From positions 1 through 64,000 of the forward strand of contig NZ_NTMR01000022.1 in NCBI RefSeq assembly GCF_002307495.1: a DNA stretch of 64,000 bases. Reading direction: 5' to 3'. Positions within the stretch are counted from its first letter, which is position 1. Each line of letters starts with the position of its first letter. This DNA is from Pseudomonas abyssi (GTDB lineage Bacteria; Pseudomonadota; Gammaproteobacteria; Pseudomonadales; Pseudomonadaceae). Below the pieces are notes generated by a model. It was not told the DNA's origin, made no database searches, and saw only the letters and a program-made list of their open reading frames with translations. Positions 18,995 through 28,378 of this stretch are shown piece by piece. The translations under genes were made by a program, and so were the position numbers.

Positions 18995-19525
18995 GTGACT
19001 ACAATCGTATCCGTACGCCGGCACGGCAAGGTCGTGATCGGTGGCGACGGCCAGGTTTCCCTCGGCAACACCGTGATGAAGGGCAACGCCCGCAAGGTTC
19101 GCCGCCTCTACAAGGATCAGGTGATTGCCGGGTTCGCCGGCGGCACCGCCGACGCCTTTACCCTGTTTGAACGTTTTGAGGCCCAATTGGAAAAACACCA
19201 GGGCAATCTCGTCCGCGCCGCCGTCGAGCTGGCCAAGGACTGGCGCACCGACCGCGCCCTGCGCAAGCTGGAAGCCCTGCTTGCCGTCGCCAACAAGGAT
19301 GCCTCGCTGATCATCACCGGCAACGGTGATGTGATCGAACCCGAAGAGGGCCTGATCGCCATTGGTTCCGGTGGTCCTTACGCGCAATCCGCCGCGCGTG
19401 CCCTGCTGATGCACACCGAGCTGTCCGCTCGCGAGATCGTCGACACCAGCCTGAACATCGCCGGCGACATCTGCATCTACACCAACCGCAACCTGACCAT
19501 CGAGGAGCTGGACGCCAATACCTGA
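18995..19525 (+). CDS. hslV: ATP-dependent protease peptidase subunit HslV
   Basis: A 176-residue beta-type proteasome-related peptidase. The GTG at 18995 has AGGAG upstream and gives (fMet)-Thr-Thr-Ile-Val; after removal of the initiator the Thr becomes the catalytic nucleophile, as in all Hsl[22 protein letters not shown] and GAGGTADAF-like [13 protein letters not shown] are the family signatures. HslV dodecamers degrade proteins unfolded by HslU, encoded 17 bases downstream. Confidence 0.96.
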   Translation: MTTIVSVRRHGKVVIGGDGQVSLGNTVMKGNARKVRRLYKDQVIAGFAGGTADAFTLFERFEAQLEKHQGNLVRAAVELAKDWRTDRALRKLEALLAVANKDASLIITGNGDVIEPEEGLIAIGSGGPYAQSAARALLMHTELSAREIVDTSLNIAGDICIYTNRNLTIEELDANT

Positions 19526-19542
19526 GGCGTTCAGAGAGACCC

Positions 19543-20883
19543 ATGTCCATGACACCCCGTGAGATCGTGCACGAGCTGGACCGCCACATTATCGGTCAGC
19601 AGGATGCCAAGCGCGCCGTCGCCATCGCCCTGCGCAACCGCTGGCGCCGCCAGCAGCTACCCGAGGCGCTGCGCAATGAAGTGACCCCCAAGAACATTCT
19701 GATGATCGGCCCGACCGGTGTCGGCAAGACCGAAATCGCCCGCCGCCTGGCCAAGCTGGCGCAGGCGCCGTTCATCAAGGTCGAAGCCACCAAGTTCACC
19801 GAGGTGGGGTACGTCGGCCGCGACGTCGAATCCATCATCCGCGACCTGGTCGATGCCGCCATCAAGCTGCTGCGCGAGCAGGAAATGTCCAAGGTGCGCT
19901 ATCGCGCCGAAGATGCGGCCGAAGAGCGCATCCTCGACGCCCTGCTGCCCGGCGCCCGCCCGGCTACCGGCGACCAGCCCGAGCGCACCGACAGCAGCAC
20001 CCGTCAGCTGTTCCGCAAGCGCCTGCGCGAAGGCGAGCTGGATGACAAGGATATCGACATCGAGGTCTCCGACGCGCCGGCCGGCATCGAGATCATGACC
20101 CCGCCGGGCATGGAAGAGATGACCAGCCAGTTGCAGAGCATGTTCTCCAACCTGGGCAAGGGCAAGAAGAAAACCCGCACCCTCAAGGTACGCGATGCGC
20201 TCAAGCTGGTGCGCGATGAAGAGGCCGCCCGGCTGGTCAACGAAGACGACCTGAAGACCCGCGCGATTTCGGCGGTTGAGCAGAACGGCATCGTCTTCCT
20301 TGATGAAATCGACAAGGTCAGCAAACGGGCCGACAGCGGCGGCGGTGCCGACGTGTCCCGTGAAGGCGTACAGCGCGACCTGCTGCCGCTGATCGAGGGC
20401 TGCACGGTTAACACCAAGTTCGGCATGGTCAAGACCGACCACATCCTGTTCATTGCCTCCGGCGCCTTCCACCTGACCAAACCGTCGGACCTGATACCCG
20501 AGCTGCAAGGCCGCCTGCCGATTCGCGTCGAACTGCAATCACTGACCCCGAGCGACTTCGAGCGCATCCTGACCGAACCGGATGCCTCGCTGACCGAACA
20601 GTACCGTGCGCTGATGGCCACCGAAGAGCTGAATATCGAGTTTGCTCCCGACGCCATCAGCCGGCTGGCCGAGATCGCCTGGCAGGTCAACGAGAAGACC
20701 GAAAACATCGGTGCCCGTCGTCTGCACACCGTGCTCGAACGCCTGCTGGAAGAAATCTCCTTCAGCGCTGGCGACCTCGCTGCCAAGCACGAAACGCAGC
20801 CGCTGCTGATTGATGCCGAGTATGTCAACAGCCACCTGGGCGAGCTGGCGGTCAACGAAGACCTGTCACGCTATATTCTTTAA
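19543..20883 (+). CDS. hslU: HslU AAA+ ATPase of the HslUV protease
   Basis: A 446-residue Clp/HSP100-type unfoldase. Walker A GPTGVGKT lies near residue 57-64, the pore motif GYVG at about 88-91 ([11 protein letters not shown]), Walker [11 protein letters not shown] near 250, and the C-terminus ends SRYIL, the tail that activates HslV. The intermediate I-domain (about 110-240) is present. It is 17 bases after hslV, the universal operon order. The usual role is ATP-driven unfolding of substrates for HslV, induced by heat in related bacteria. Confidence 0.97.
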   Translation: MSMTPREIVHELDRHIIGQQDAKRAVAIALRNRWRRQQLPEALRNEVTPKNILMIGPTGVGKTEIARRLAKLAQAPFIKVEATKFTEVGYVGRDVESIIRDLVDAAIKLLREQEMSKVRYRAEDAAEERILDALLPGARPATGDQPERTDSSTRQLFRKRLREGELDDKDIDIEVSDAPAGIEIMTPPGMEEMTSQLQSMFSNLGKGKKKTRTLKVRDALKLVRDEEAARLVNEDDLKTRAISAVEQNGIVFLDEIDKVSKRADSGGGADVSREGVQRDLLPLIEGCTVNTKFGMVKTDHILFIASGAFHLTKPSDLIPELQGRLPIRVELQSLTPSDFERILTEPDASLTEQYRALMATEELNIEFAPDAISRLAEIAWQVNEKTENIGARRLHTVLERLLEEISFSAGDLAAKHETQPLLIDAEYVNSHLGELAVNEDLSRYIL

Positions 20884-20891
20884 CCCAAGCC

Positions 20892-20958
20892 GCAAGCTTC
20901 AAGCGGCAAGCGAACAGCAGATCGTGCGCGCCATGCGATCTGCTTGAAGCTTGAAGCT
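20892..20958. repeat. Long imperfect hairpin between hslU and the DUF971 gene
   Basis: AAGCTTCAAGC-type sequences at 20893-20903 pair with GCTTGAAGCTTGAAG at about 20942-20956, and inside them AGCAGATCG (20917-20925) pairs with CGATCTGCT (20935-20943). It could be a terminator without a T-tract or an intergenic repeat; AAGCTTCAAGC-like repeats are common in Pseudomonas intergenic DNA. Confidence 0.5.
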
Positions 20959-20970
20959 CAGGACTCTGCC

Positions 20971-21351
20971 ATGCCCGCACCTATCCCGACCCGCATCAAG
21001 TTGCACAAGGCCTCGCGCACGCTGGAGTTGGGTTATGCCGACGGCAGCACCTATCAGTTGCCGGCCGAATACCTGCGCGTGTTGTCTCCCTCGGCCGAGG
21101 TGCGCGGGCATGGCAAACCGGTGTTGCAAACCGGCAAGCTGAACGTCGCCCTGAGCGGCGTGGAAACCGCCGGGCGCTACGCGATCAAGCTGGTTTTCGA
21201 CGACGGCCACGACAGTGGCCTGTACACCTGGGACTACCTCTACCAACTGGCAACCGAACAAACGCAACGCTGGGACACCTATCTGGAGCAGTTGCACCAG
21301 GCCGGTGCATCACGAGACCCGGATGTCAGCACTATTCGCTTCACACCCTGA
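20971..21351 (+). CDS. DUF971 protein (gamma-butyrobetaine hydroxylase-like N-terminal domain)
   Basis: A 126-residue protein consisting of one DUF971 domain, the small domain also found at the N-terminus of gamma-butyrobetaine hydroxylase. Recognisable parts are LELGYADGSTYQLPAEYLRV and the GRYAIKLVFDDGHDSGLYTWDYL segment, which is nearly invariant in the family. Related single-domain proteins have been linked to iron-sulfur handling, but function here is unproven. It sits between hslU and phaC1, as in P. aeruginosa. The ATG at 20971 starts where homology begins. Confidence 0.88.
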   Translation: MPAPIPTRIKLHKASRTLELGYADGSTYQLPAEYLRVLSPSAEVRGHGKPVLQTGKLNVALSGVETAGRYAIKLVFDDGHDSGLYTWDYLYQLATEQTQRWDTYLEQLHQAGASRDPDVSTIRFTP

Positions 21352-21534
21352 TTTTCCAAGCCCCTACACCGCTTTGCCATAAACATCTGATTTAGTGACC
21401 GTTGGCTAAAAAGGCGTTAACAGCGCCGAAACTGCGTGCTAACTTGTCTCAAGAATGCGACACCGGGAAGCTGGTTCGAATCTTGCTGGAATGCATTCAT
21501 AGCGGCTTCCCTGCCTCAGATTGGAGCGTTGAAA

Positions 21535-23217
21535 ATGGGTAACAAATCCAATAACGAAGACTTGGGCCACAAGGCCAGTGAACACATTCTCGGCCCCAAC
21601 CCGGTCGTCGGCGTGCCTGCGCGCGACCTCATCAGCACCGCCCGCATGGTGATGCGCCAAACCATCAAGCAACCGGTCCACAGCATGCGTCACCTGGGCC
21701 GCCTCGGCATGGCGGTCACCGACGTGATGCTCGGCCGCTCCGAACTGGGCCCCAGCGCTGACGACAAGCGCTTCGTCGACCCGACCTGGAGCCAGAACCC
21801 GCTTTACCGCCGCTACATGCAGACCTACCTGGCCTGGCGCAAGGAACTGAACAGCTGGATCACCAACTCGGACCTGCCGGCACAGGACGTCAGCCGCGCC
21901 CAGTTTGTCATCGCGCTGATGACCGAGGCCATGTCCCCCACCAACACCGCTCTCAACCCGGCCGCGCTCAAGCGCTTTTTCGAAACCGGCGGCAAGAGCC
22001 TGATGGACGGACTCACCCACCTGGCCAAGGACATTGCCCACAACGGCGGCATGCCCAGCCAGGTCAACATGAATGCCTTTGAAGTCGGCGGCAACCTCGC
22101 CACCACCAAGGGCTCGGTGATCTTCCGCAACGAGGTGCTGGAGCTGATCCAGTACAAGCCGCTGACCGAAGAAGTGTTCGAGCGCCCGGTGCTGGTCGTG
22201 CCGCCGCAGATCAACAAGTTTTACGTGTTTGACCTGTCGCCCGAGAAGAGTCTGGCGCGCTATCTGGTCAACAGCCACATGCAGACCTTTGTGGTCAGCT
22301 GGCGCAACCCGACCAAGAGCCACCGCGAGTGGGGCCTGAGCACCTACATCGAAGCGCTCAAGGAAGCCATCGATGTCGTTCTCGAGGTCACCGGCAGCAA
22401 GGACCTGAGCATGCTCGGGGCCTGCTCCGGCGGCATCACCACGGTCTCGCTGCTGGGCCACTACGCTGCGCTGAAAGAGAAGAAAGTGCACTCCTTCACC
22501 CTGCTGGTCAGCGTGCTGGATACCGAGCTGAAGACCCAGTTGGCACTATTTGCCGACGAGCGCTCGATCGAGGCTGCGCGGCGTATGTCCTACCAGAGCG
22601 GTGTTCTGGAAGGCCGTGACATGGCGCGTATCTTCGCCTGGATGCGGCCCAATGACCTGATCTGGAACTACTGGGTCAACAATTACCTGCTCGGCAACGA
22701 GCCGCCGGTCTTCGACATCCTGTTCTGGAACAACGACACTACCCGCCTGCCAGCGGCCCTGCACGGCGAATTCCTAGAACTGTTCAAGAACAACCCGCTG
22801 ACCCGTCCCGGCGCGCTGGAAGTCTGCGGCACGCCGATCGACCTCAAACAGGTCAAGGCCGACTACTTTGTCATCGCCGGCCTGAACGACCACATCACCC
22901 CCTGGGAGGCCTGCTACAGCTCGGCCCAGCTGCTCGGCGGCAAGTGCGAGTTCGTGCTGTCCTCCAGCGGTCACATCCAGAGTATTCTGAACCCGCCGGG
23001 CAACCCCAAGGCGCGTTTTTTCACCAGCGGCGAGATGACCGGCGACGCCAAGCACTGGCTGGAAACCGCCACCAAGCAATCCGACTCCTGGTGGCAATAC
23101 TGGCGTGACTGGCTGCATGCCCGCGGCGGTAAGCGCAAGGCGGCACCGACCGTGCTGGGCAATGACAACCATCCAGCGCTGGAACCGGCGCCGGGTACCT
23201 ACGTTCACGAGCGCTGA
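21535..23217 (+). CDS. phaC1: Class II poly(3-hydroxyalkanoate) synthase 1
   Basis: A 560-residue medium-chain-length PHA synthase that polymerises (R)-3-hydroxyacyl-CoA at the granule surface. The lipase-like box GACSGG is at 295-300 with the nucleophile Cys297; the partner Asp lies in NDHITPW and the His in SSSGHIQSILNPPG. The length fits class II enzymes (about 560). I chose the ATG at 21535, preceded by GGAGCG; an open upstream extension has no homology. It heads the phaC1-phaZ-phaC2-phaD cluster. Confidence 0.97.
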   Translation: MGNKSNNEDLGHKASEHILGPNPVVGVPARDLISTARMVMRQTIKQPVHSMRHLGRLGMAVTDVMLGRSELGPSADDKRFVDPTWSQNPLYRRYMQTYLAWRKELNSWITNSDLPAQDVSRAQFVIALMTEAMSPTNTALNPAALKRFFETGGKSLMDGLTHLAKDIAHNGGMPSQVNMNAFEVGGNLATTKGSVIFRNEVLELIQYKPLTEEVFERPVLVVPPQINKFYVFDLSPEKSLARYLVNSHMQTFVVSWRNPTKSHREWGLSTYIEALKEAIDVVLEVTGSKDLSMLGACSGGITTVSLLGHYAALKEKKVHSFTLLVSVLDTELKTQLALFADERSIEAARRMSYQSGVLEGRDMARIFAWMRPNDLIWNYWVNNYLLGNEPPVFDILFWNNDTTRLPAALHGEFLELFKNNPLTRPGALEVCGTPIDLKQVKADYFVIAGLNDHITPWEACYSSAQLLGGKCEFVLSSSGHIQSILNPPGNPKARFFTSGEMTGDAKHWLETATKQSDSWWQYWRDWLHARGGKRKAAPTVLGNDNHPALEPAPGTYVHER

Positions 23218-23241
23218 TCCGCGCCCAATAGAGAGCCGCCC

Positions 23242-24102
23242 ATGCCGCAGTCCTTTGTCTTTCGCACCATCGAGCTGGACGGCCAGTACCTGCGTACGGC
23301 CGTGCGCCCGGGCAACAGCGCCCTGCCGCCGTTGCTGGTCTTCAACGGTATCGGCGCCAACCTGGAGCTGGTGTTTCCCTTTGTCGAGGCACTGGACCCG
23401 GACCTGGAAGTCATTGCCTTCGACGTGCCCGGTGTAGGCGGCTCGTCCACCCCGGCCACACCGTTTCGCTTTCCAGGCCTGGCCAAGCTGGCGGCGCGCA
23501 TGCTGGACTATCTCGACTACTCCCAAGTCAACGTCATCGGCGTGTCCTGGGGCGGCGCGCTGGCGCAGCAGTTTGCCTACAGCCACCCGGAGCGCTGCAA
23601 GAAGCTGATTCTGGCAGCCACCTCGGCCGGTGCCGTCATGGTGCCCGGACGGCCCTCGGTGCTGCTGAAGATGGCCAGCCCCAGACGTTATATTCAGCCC
23701 TCACACGGCGTGAACATCGCGCCGGACATCTACGGCGGCGCTTTCCGCCGCGACCCGCATCTGGCCGAAAAACACGCGGCCAAGGTGCGCTCCTCCGGCA
23801 AGCTCGGCTACTACTGGCAGCTGTTTGCCGGTCTGGGCTGGACCAGCGTGCACTGGCTGCACAAGATCCGTCAGCCGACACTGATTCTGGCCGGCGATGA
23901 CGATCCGATCATCCCGCTGGTCAATATGAAGCTGCTGGCATGGCGTATTCCCAATTCAGAACTGCACGTCATCGACGACGGTCACCTGTTTCTGGTGACC
24001 CGCGCGCAAAGCGTCGCGCCGTTGATCATGGGCTTTCTGGCCGAAGAAAGGCAGCCGGCAGTCATCCGCCACACCGCCACCATGAGGGCACCTCGCGCGT
24101 GA
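23242..24102 (+). CDS. phaZ: Intracellular PHA depolymerase
   Basis: A 286-residue alpha/beta hydrolase that breaks down stored medium-chain-length PHA. The lipase box GVSWGG (100-105) holds the catalytic Ser102, the same residue number as in P. putida PhaZ; the Asp lies in AGDDDPIIP and the His in DDGHLFLV near the C-terminus. It lies 24 bases after phaC1 and should be co-transcribed, so synthesis and mobilisation are produced together. Usual family length is about 283. Confidence 0.96.
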   Translation: MPQSFVFRTIELDGQYLRTAVRPGNSALPPLLVFNGIGANLELVFPFVEALDPDLEVIAFDVPGVGGSSTPATPFRFPGLAKLAARMLDYLDYSQVNVIGVSWGGALAQQFAYSHPERCKKLILAATSAGAVMVPGRPSVLLKMASPRRYIQPSHGVNIAPDIYGGAFRRDPHLAEKHAAKVRSSGKLGYYWQLFAGLGWTSVHWLHKIRQPTLILAGDDDPIIPLVNMKLLAWRIPNSELHVIDDGHLFLVTRAQSVAPLIMGFLAEERQPAVIRHTATMRAPRA

Positions 24103-24224
24103 TCCGGTCGGTGCCAACTGGCCGAGCGAGACCTCGGCCACAACACCCGGCTGCCAGCCCTTGCCGACCGGCTCGCTTGCGTTAGACTGCCAGCGTTTCT
24201 TTCTCTTCGGCCCAGGACAGCTGA

Positions 24225-25847
24225 ATGCCCGACACCCCCCAAGGACGACTGCACACGACCGCTATCCCGGGGGATATTTCCGCCACCTTGCTTGCTCTGT
24301 TGCGCAGCCTGCTGACGCAACCCTGTCACCACGCCGGCTACCTGCGCCGGGCCTTGGGCCAGCTGGTGCTCGCGCTGCAAGGCAAGAGCGACCTCGGCGC
24401 GCTGGACGACGACCCACGCTTTGCCCACCCCGGCTGGCAGCAGCCAGCGGCGCAGCGCCTTCTGCAAGTCTGGCAGGCGTGGCAGCAACCACTGACGGAC
24501 TGGCTCACGGGCCTGAACCTGGCAGACCATGAACGCGCCCAATTGCGCTGGCTACTAGACCAGTTGGCCGCTGCCGCGGCCCCCAGCAACAGCCTGCTGA
24601 ACCCGGCCATTCTGGCCGAAGCGCGCGCCAGCAATGGGCAGAGCCTGTGCCGAGGGGCCCACCACCTGTGGCAGGACATGCTCAGCGGGCGCCCCTTCGC
24701 GCAGCCCAACCTCGATACGCAGTACCGTCTCGGCACAGACCTGGCCTGCACGCCTGGGCAGGTCATTGCGCGCCACGCCGAGTTCGAGCTGATTTGCTAC
24801 ACCCCGCAACAAGCGCAGGTGCATGAGCGCCCGCTGCTGCTGGTGCCGCCGCCGATCAACCGCTTTTATCTGCTTGACCTCAGCCCCGGCAACAGCCTGG
24901 TCGAACACGCGCTGGAGCAAGGGCTGCAGGTCTACCTGATCAGCTGGCGCAATCCCAACCCCAGCCATTGCAACTGGGGGCTGGGTCGCTACGTCAGCGC
25001 CTGCCAGCGCGCCCTGAATGAAACCCGGCTGCACAGCGGCAGTGCTCAGGCAACCCTGACCGGCATCTGTAGCGGCGGCCTGATTGCCGCCCTGCTCTGT
25101 GCCTGGCAACAGGCCGCCGGCTACGCCCAGCAACTCAGCGCCCTGAGTCTGCTGGTCACCCCGCTCGACACCCGACTGGACACCGACCTGGTGCGCCTGA
25201 ACGGCCCGGCGGAGCGACAGCGCCTGCGCCGCCAGGCCTGGCAACAAGGCTACCTGGACGAACGCACCAGCGGCGCGGCCTTCGGCTGGATGCGCCCGGA
25301 ACAACTGGTGTGGACACCCGCCGTTACCCGCTACGGACTCGGCCGTGAGCTACCCTGCAACCCGGTGGTCTACTGGGGGCACGACCATACCCGACTGCCC
25401 GCACAACTGGTCGACGACCTGCTGGATTTGTTCGACCGCGACCCGCTGGGACTGCCGGGCAGCCTGCAACTCAACGGCGAGGCCATCGACCTGCAAGCCA
25501 TCGGCCTGCCCAGCTGGCATCTGGCCGCCCGCCGCGACCATATCGTGCCCTGGCAGAACGCCTATCCCGGCTCCCGGATGGGGGGCGAAAAGCACTTCAC
25601 CCTGTGTCACAGTGGGCACATCCAAGGCCTGCTTTGTCCGCCGGGACACCCGCGTGCGCACTATCACAGCGGCTCAGCCAGCAGCAATGCCGACAGTTGG
25701 CTGGCCTCGGCTGAGGTAAAGCAGGGCAGCTGGTGGCCGCGCTGGAGCGACTGGCTCAAGCAGTACAGCGGCCCGCTGGTTGAGGCCCGACAGCCAACCG
25801 ACGGCGGTCACGGCCCGGCCCCCGGCCGCTACGTTCAACAGCATTGA
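24225..25847 (+). CDS. phaC2: Class II poly(3-hydroxyalkanoate) synthase 2
   Basis: A 540-residue paralogue of PhaC1, about 20 residues shorter than usual PhaC2. The box GICSGG keeps the nucleophilic Cys; ARRDHIVPW and CHSGHIQGLLCPPG carry the Asp and His. The shortening is at the N-terminus, which lacks the first part seen in PhaC1. The start at 24225 follows GGACAG. A 122-base gap with a small hairpin (GCCGAGcgagacCTCGGC) separates it from phaZ, so it may have some separate control. Confidence 0.94.
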   Translation: MPDTPQGRLHTTAIPGDISATLLALLRSLLTQPCHHAGYLRRALGQLVLALQGKSDLGALDDDPRFAHPGWQQPAAQRLLQVWQAWQQPLTDWLTGLNLADHERAQLRWLLDQLAAAAAPSNSLLNPAILAEARASNGQSLCRGAHHLWQDMLSGRPFAQPNLDTQYRLGTDLACTPGQVIARHAEFELICYTPQQAQVHERPLLLVPPPINRFYLLDLSPGNSLVEHALEQGLQVYLISWRNPNPSHCNWGLGRYVSACQRALNETRLHSGSAQATLTGICSGGLIAALLCAWQQAAGYAQQLSALSLLVTPLDTRLDTDLVRLNGPAERQRLRRQAWQQGYLDERTSGAAFGWMRPEQLVWTPAVTRYGLGRELPCNPVVYWGHDHTRLPAQLVDDLLDLFDRDPLGLPGSLQLNGEAIDLQAIGLPSWHLAARRDHIVPWQNAYPGSRMGGEKHFTLCHSGHIQGLLCPPGHPRAHYHSGSASSNADSWLASAEVKQGSWWPRWSDWLKQYSGPLVEARQPTDGGHGPAPGRYVQQH

Positions 25848-25855
25848 GGAGCATG

Positions 25856-26470
25856 ATGAAAACCCGCGATCGAATCCTGCTGTGCACACTCGAGCTGTTC
25901 AACGAGCACGGCGAGTCCAACGTCACCACCCTGGATATCGCCAACGAGCTGGATATCAGCCCCGGCAACCTCTACTACCACTTCAAGGGCAAGGAGGCGT
26001 TGCTCGACGCCTTGGTCGACGACTTTTTGCTCAGCACCCGCGGCTTACTGCTGACAGATGACAGCGTCGATGAGGTAGCGCCGGAGGATCTATGGCTATT
26101 GCTGCATCTGCTGTTCGAGGCCATCGCCACCCACCGCTTTCTGTTTCAGGACCTGTCCAATCTGATGAGCCGCTATCCACCGCTGCGCCAGCAGATGCAG
26201 CCCTGGGTCAACGCGCTGCGCCTGCGCCTGGAGCAGGTGCTGCAGGCCCTGCACGGCAGCGGTCACCTGCACGCCGATACCGCCGAGCGCACTCGCCTGC
26301 TGGACGCCCTGTGCCAAACCTGCCTGTTCTGGCTGGACTACCAGCGGGTCTGCCACCCCCACGATCTTGACCCGGCCAGTGGCGTGCAGCAGATGCTTGG
26401 TCTACTGCAGCCGTGGCTGGACACCGTGGGCCAGGAGTGGGTTCAGGGATTGATAGCGCGCTACGGCTGA
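25856..26470 (+). CDS. phaD: TetR-family regulator PhaD of the PHA cluster
   Basis: A 204-residue TetR-type protein, the same length as P. putida PhaD. The N-terminal helix-turn-helix is in TTLDIANELDISPGNLYYHF (about 28-47), and the C-terminal helical domain would bind a ligand. In P. putida PhaD activates pha genes in response to a fatty-acid-derived signal. I took the second of two adjacent ATG codons (25856), because homologues start MKTRDRI and GAGGAG is then at normal distance. Confidence 0.92.
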   Translation: MKTRDRILLCTLELFNEHGESNVTTLDIANELDISPGNLYYHFKGKEALLDALVDDFLLSTRGLLLTDDSVDEVAPEDLWLLLHLLFEAIATHRFLFQDLSNLMSRYPPLRQQMQPWVNALRLRLEQVLQALHGSGHLHADTAERTRLLDALCQTCLFWLDYQRVCHPHDLDPASGVQQMLGLLQPWLDTVGQEWVQGLIARYG

Positions 26471-26525
26471 GCGTTCAGCGGCAAACGCCGACTGGTGCCC
26501 ACGCCCGGTGAGGGGGCCAATAAAA

Positions 26526-26560
26526 AACCCCGCGCTGCCGAAGCAGGGCGGGGTTCTGGT
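26526..26560. terminator. Bidirectional terminator between phaD and phaF
   Basis: AACCCCGC (26526-26533) pairs with GCGGGGTT (26548-26555), preceded by an A6 run useful for leftward transcripts (phaF) and followed by TCTGGT rightward. It separates the convergent phaC1ZC2D and phaIF operons. Confidence 0.75.
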
Positions 26561-26573
26561 GCTGCAAGGTAAC

Positions 26574-27386
26574 TCAGGACTCGGCGGGCTTATCTGCTGC
26601 CGGTGCACTGGCCGGAGCCGGTGCCGAAGCCGCGGGTGTCGACGCCGGAGCCTTCACCGCCGGTGTTGCCTTGGGCTTGGCCGGTGCTTTCGGCTTAGCC
26701 GCCGCGCGCGGTTTGGCCGCAGGCTTGGGCTTGGCTGCCGTCGACGCCTTGGCCGCTGCCGGCTTACTGGCAGTGGTCTTGGCGGCGGGCTTGGCGGCCG
26801 GTTTCGCAGCAGGCTTAGCCGCCGGTTTGCTGGCCGGTTTGGCCGCCGCCGCATTGGCTGCAGGCTTGGCTGCGGCCGGCTTACGCGTGGCGCGCGGCTT
26901 GGCAGCCGGTTTACTGGCTGCCGGGCTCGCCTTCGCAGCTACCTTGGGTGCAGCGGTCTTGCCGCTGGCCAGGCCTTCAATCAGCTTGGTCAGCTCGTCA
27001 ACCTTGGCGTTCAACGCCTTGACTTCAGCCTGCGAGGGAACTCCAAGGCGGGAGACAGCACTGTTGAGACGCTTGTCGAACGCATCTTCCAGCTCGTTCC
27101 ACTTGCCGGTCAGCTTGCCCTTGGCCTTGTCGGCCTCGGTCTTCGCTTTTTCCAGCGGGTTCTTGCCGGACTTGGCCTTACCTTTAAGGGTGTCGACCTG
27201 CTTGTCGATCTCGGCCTTGGCTTTCTTCTCGGCCGCCTCACCATCCTTGATCAGGTTTTCGAAGAGCTTGACGCCCTCCTTCCCGACCTTGGCGTAGGCG
27301 CCCAGACCTGCCAGCCAGATCTGACGCGAATAGTTTTCGATATCAGCGACCCAACCCGGATCCTTGTCCTTCTTCTTACCCGCCAT
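26574..27386 (-). CDS. phaF: PHA granule phasin/histone-like protein PhaF
   Basis: A 270-residue two-part protein. The N-terminal phasin domain (about 1-140, amphipathic, with SRQIWLAGLGAYAKVGKEGV) coats PHA granules and holds a heptad-like segment (PSQAEVKALNAKVDELTKLI). The C-terminal half (about 145-255) is made of Ala/Lys/Pro repeats of the AAKPA type, like histone H1 and AlgP; in P. putida PhaF this part binds DNA and helps distribute granules at division. It is 20 bases after phaI in one leftward operon. Confidence 0.95.
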   Translation of the reverse strand: MAGKKKDKDPGWVADIENYSRQIWLAGLGAYAKVGKEGVKLFENLIKDGEAAEKKAKAEIDKQVDTLKGKAKSGKNPLEKAKTEADKAKGKLTGKWNELEDAFDKRLNSAVSRLGVPSQAEVKALNAKVDELTKLIEGLASGKTAAPKVAAKASPAASKPAAKPRATRKPAAAKPAANAAAAKPASKPAAKPAAKPAAKPAAKTTASKPAAAKASTAAKPKPAAKPRAAAKPKAPAKPKATPAVKAPASTPAASAPAPASAPAADKPAES

Positions 27387-27406
27387 GGAGCAACTCCTCT
27401 GTGACC

Positions 27407-27817
27407 TTACTTGCTTTGCAGTGACTTGAGTGCAGCACTCAGATCATCCAGCTTAGCAGACAGCTGATCAATATCCTTCTTGCTCGGAATACCCATGCGA
27501 CCCAGGGTAGAAGCAACGCGCTCGTCGAATACTTCTTCTACCTTGCTGAAACGGCCGCCGGTTTTCTCGTGCACTTTTTCCTTGAAGGATTCGATGCGGC
27601 TGTTGGCAGCTTCAACCTGGCTGGCAACCAGCTCTTTACCCTGCTTCTCGACTTCTTCGCCTTCGCTGACCAGCGACTTGAAGTAATCAGCGCCTTCCTT
27701 GCCGGCTTTGGCATAGGCACCCAGGCCTGCCAGCCAGATTTGATGGGCGTATTTCTTCACGTCGGTAGCAAAACCAGCTGCGTTGTCTTCGATTTTCTTC
27801 GCGGTGTTCTTGGCCAT
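27407..27817 (-). CDS. phaI: PHA granule phasin PhaI
   Basis: A 136-residue phasin with the same core as the PhaF N-terminus (HQIWLAGLGAYAKAGKEGADYF; a leucine-rich C-terminal helix, IDQLSAKLDDLSAALKSL) but without the basic tail. Phasins cover the granule surface and prevent coalescence. I chose the ATG at 27817 (MAKNTAKK) with GGAG at normal distance; the GTG three codons upstream is possible. First gene of the phaIF operon. Confidence 0.93.
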   Translation of the reverse strand: MAKNTAKKIEDNAAGFATDVKKYAHQIWLAGLGAYAKAGKEGADYFKSLVSEGEEVEKQGKELVASQVEAANSRIESFKEKVHEKTGGRFSKVEEVFDERVASTLGRMGIPSKKDIDQLSAKLDDLSAALKSLQSK

Positions 27818-27940
27818 GTTCGTCACTCCGGTATCAGTAGATTGAGGTACTGCAATGGACCGGTTGTCGATCCTTGCATCTAAAGCTACGCGGCAAAATT
27901 AGAAAACACATACTAACTGGCAAAAAACCGCAAAACCGAC

Positions 27941-28216
27941 TCAGGCCAGGTACTTGTCCAGCGCTTTCTGTACTTCGCTCTTAACCATGCCCGCCATGGG
28001 CGTGAGCATCATGCCCAGCTTGACCTGCACCCGCACATCGGCGTCAGTCACGGTGATGCAGCCATCCGCGCCGCTACGTTTGAAGTGCAGTTGGTCGCCT
28101 TCCCAGCTGCACTTGGCGTCCAGCTTCTGCGCCAGCTTGTCGGCCAACTTCTGAGCGCGCTCCTTGGCCTGTTCCTTACCAAGAGCGTGTTCACGGGTGA
28201 TATCTACGGTGGCCAT
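27941..28216 (-). CDS. Polyhydroxyalkanoic acid system family protein
   Basis: A 91-residue protein of the PHA_gran_rgn family, found beside PHA genes in many Pseudomonas. It opens [24 protein letters not shown]-type and continues with a beta-rich half containing [20 protein letters not shown] and an amphipathic end. Its role is unknown; the location next to phaI suggests a granule-associated function. It may have its own promoter, since 123 bases separate it from phaI. Confidence 0.85.
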   Translation of the reverse strand: MATVDITREHALGKEQAKERAQKLADKLAQKLDAKCSWEGDQLHFKRSGADGCITVTDADVRVQVKLGMMLTPMAGMVKSEVQKALDKYLA

Positions 28217-28378
28217 CGGCTCATCCTCAGGGTGGTGTCAAAGCACGCCAGCATGCCGCAATCGGCGCAACACGTCACCACCTGCAACCCGGCTGAGCAG
28301 ACTATGGCATTTGTGCAGCGCTTATGCCGGCAAAAAATGGTTAGAATGGGCTCGAATTTGCCAGCGCAGAGCCAAGCC

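Noticed and set aside
26574-26990. Possible DNA repeat array (CRISPR-like) in the periodic region of phaF
   Set aside because: The periodicity is that of degenerate Ala-Lys-Pro codons in the histone-like tail; there are no equal repeats with unique spacers.
26671-27297. Ala/Gly/Leu-rich plus-strand frame opposite phaF
   Set aside because: It arises from the AAKP repeat codons of phaF read on the other strand.
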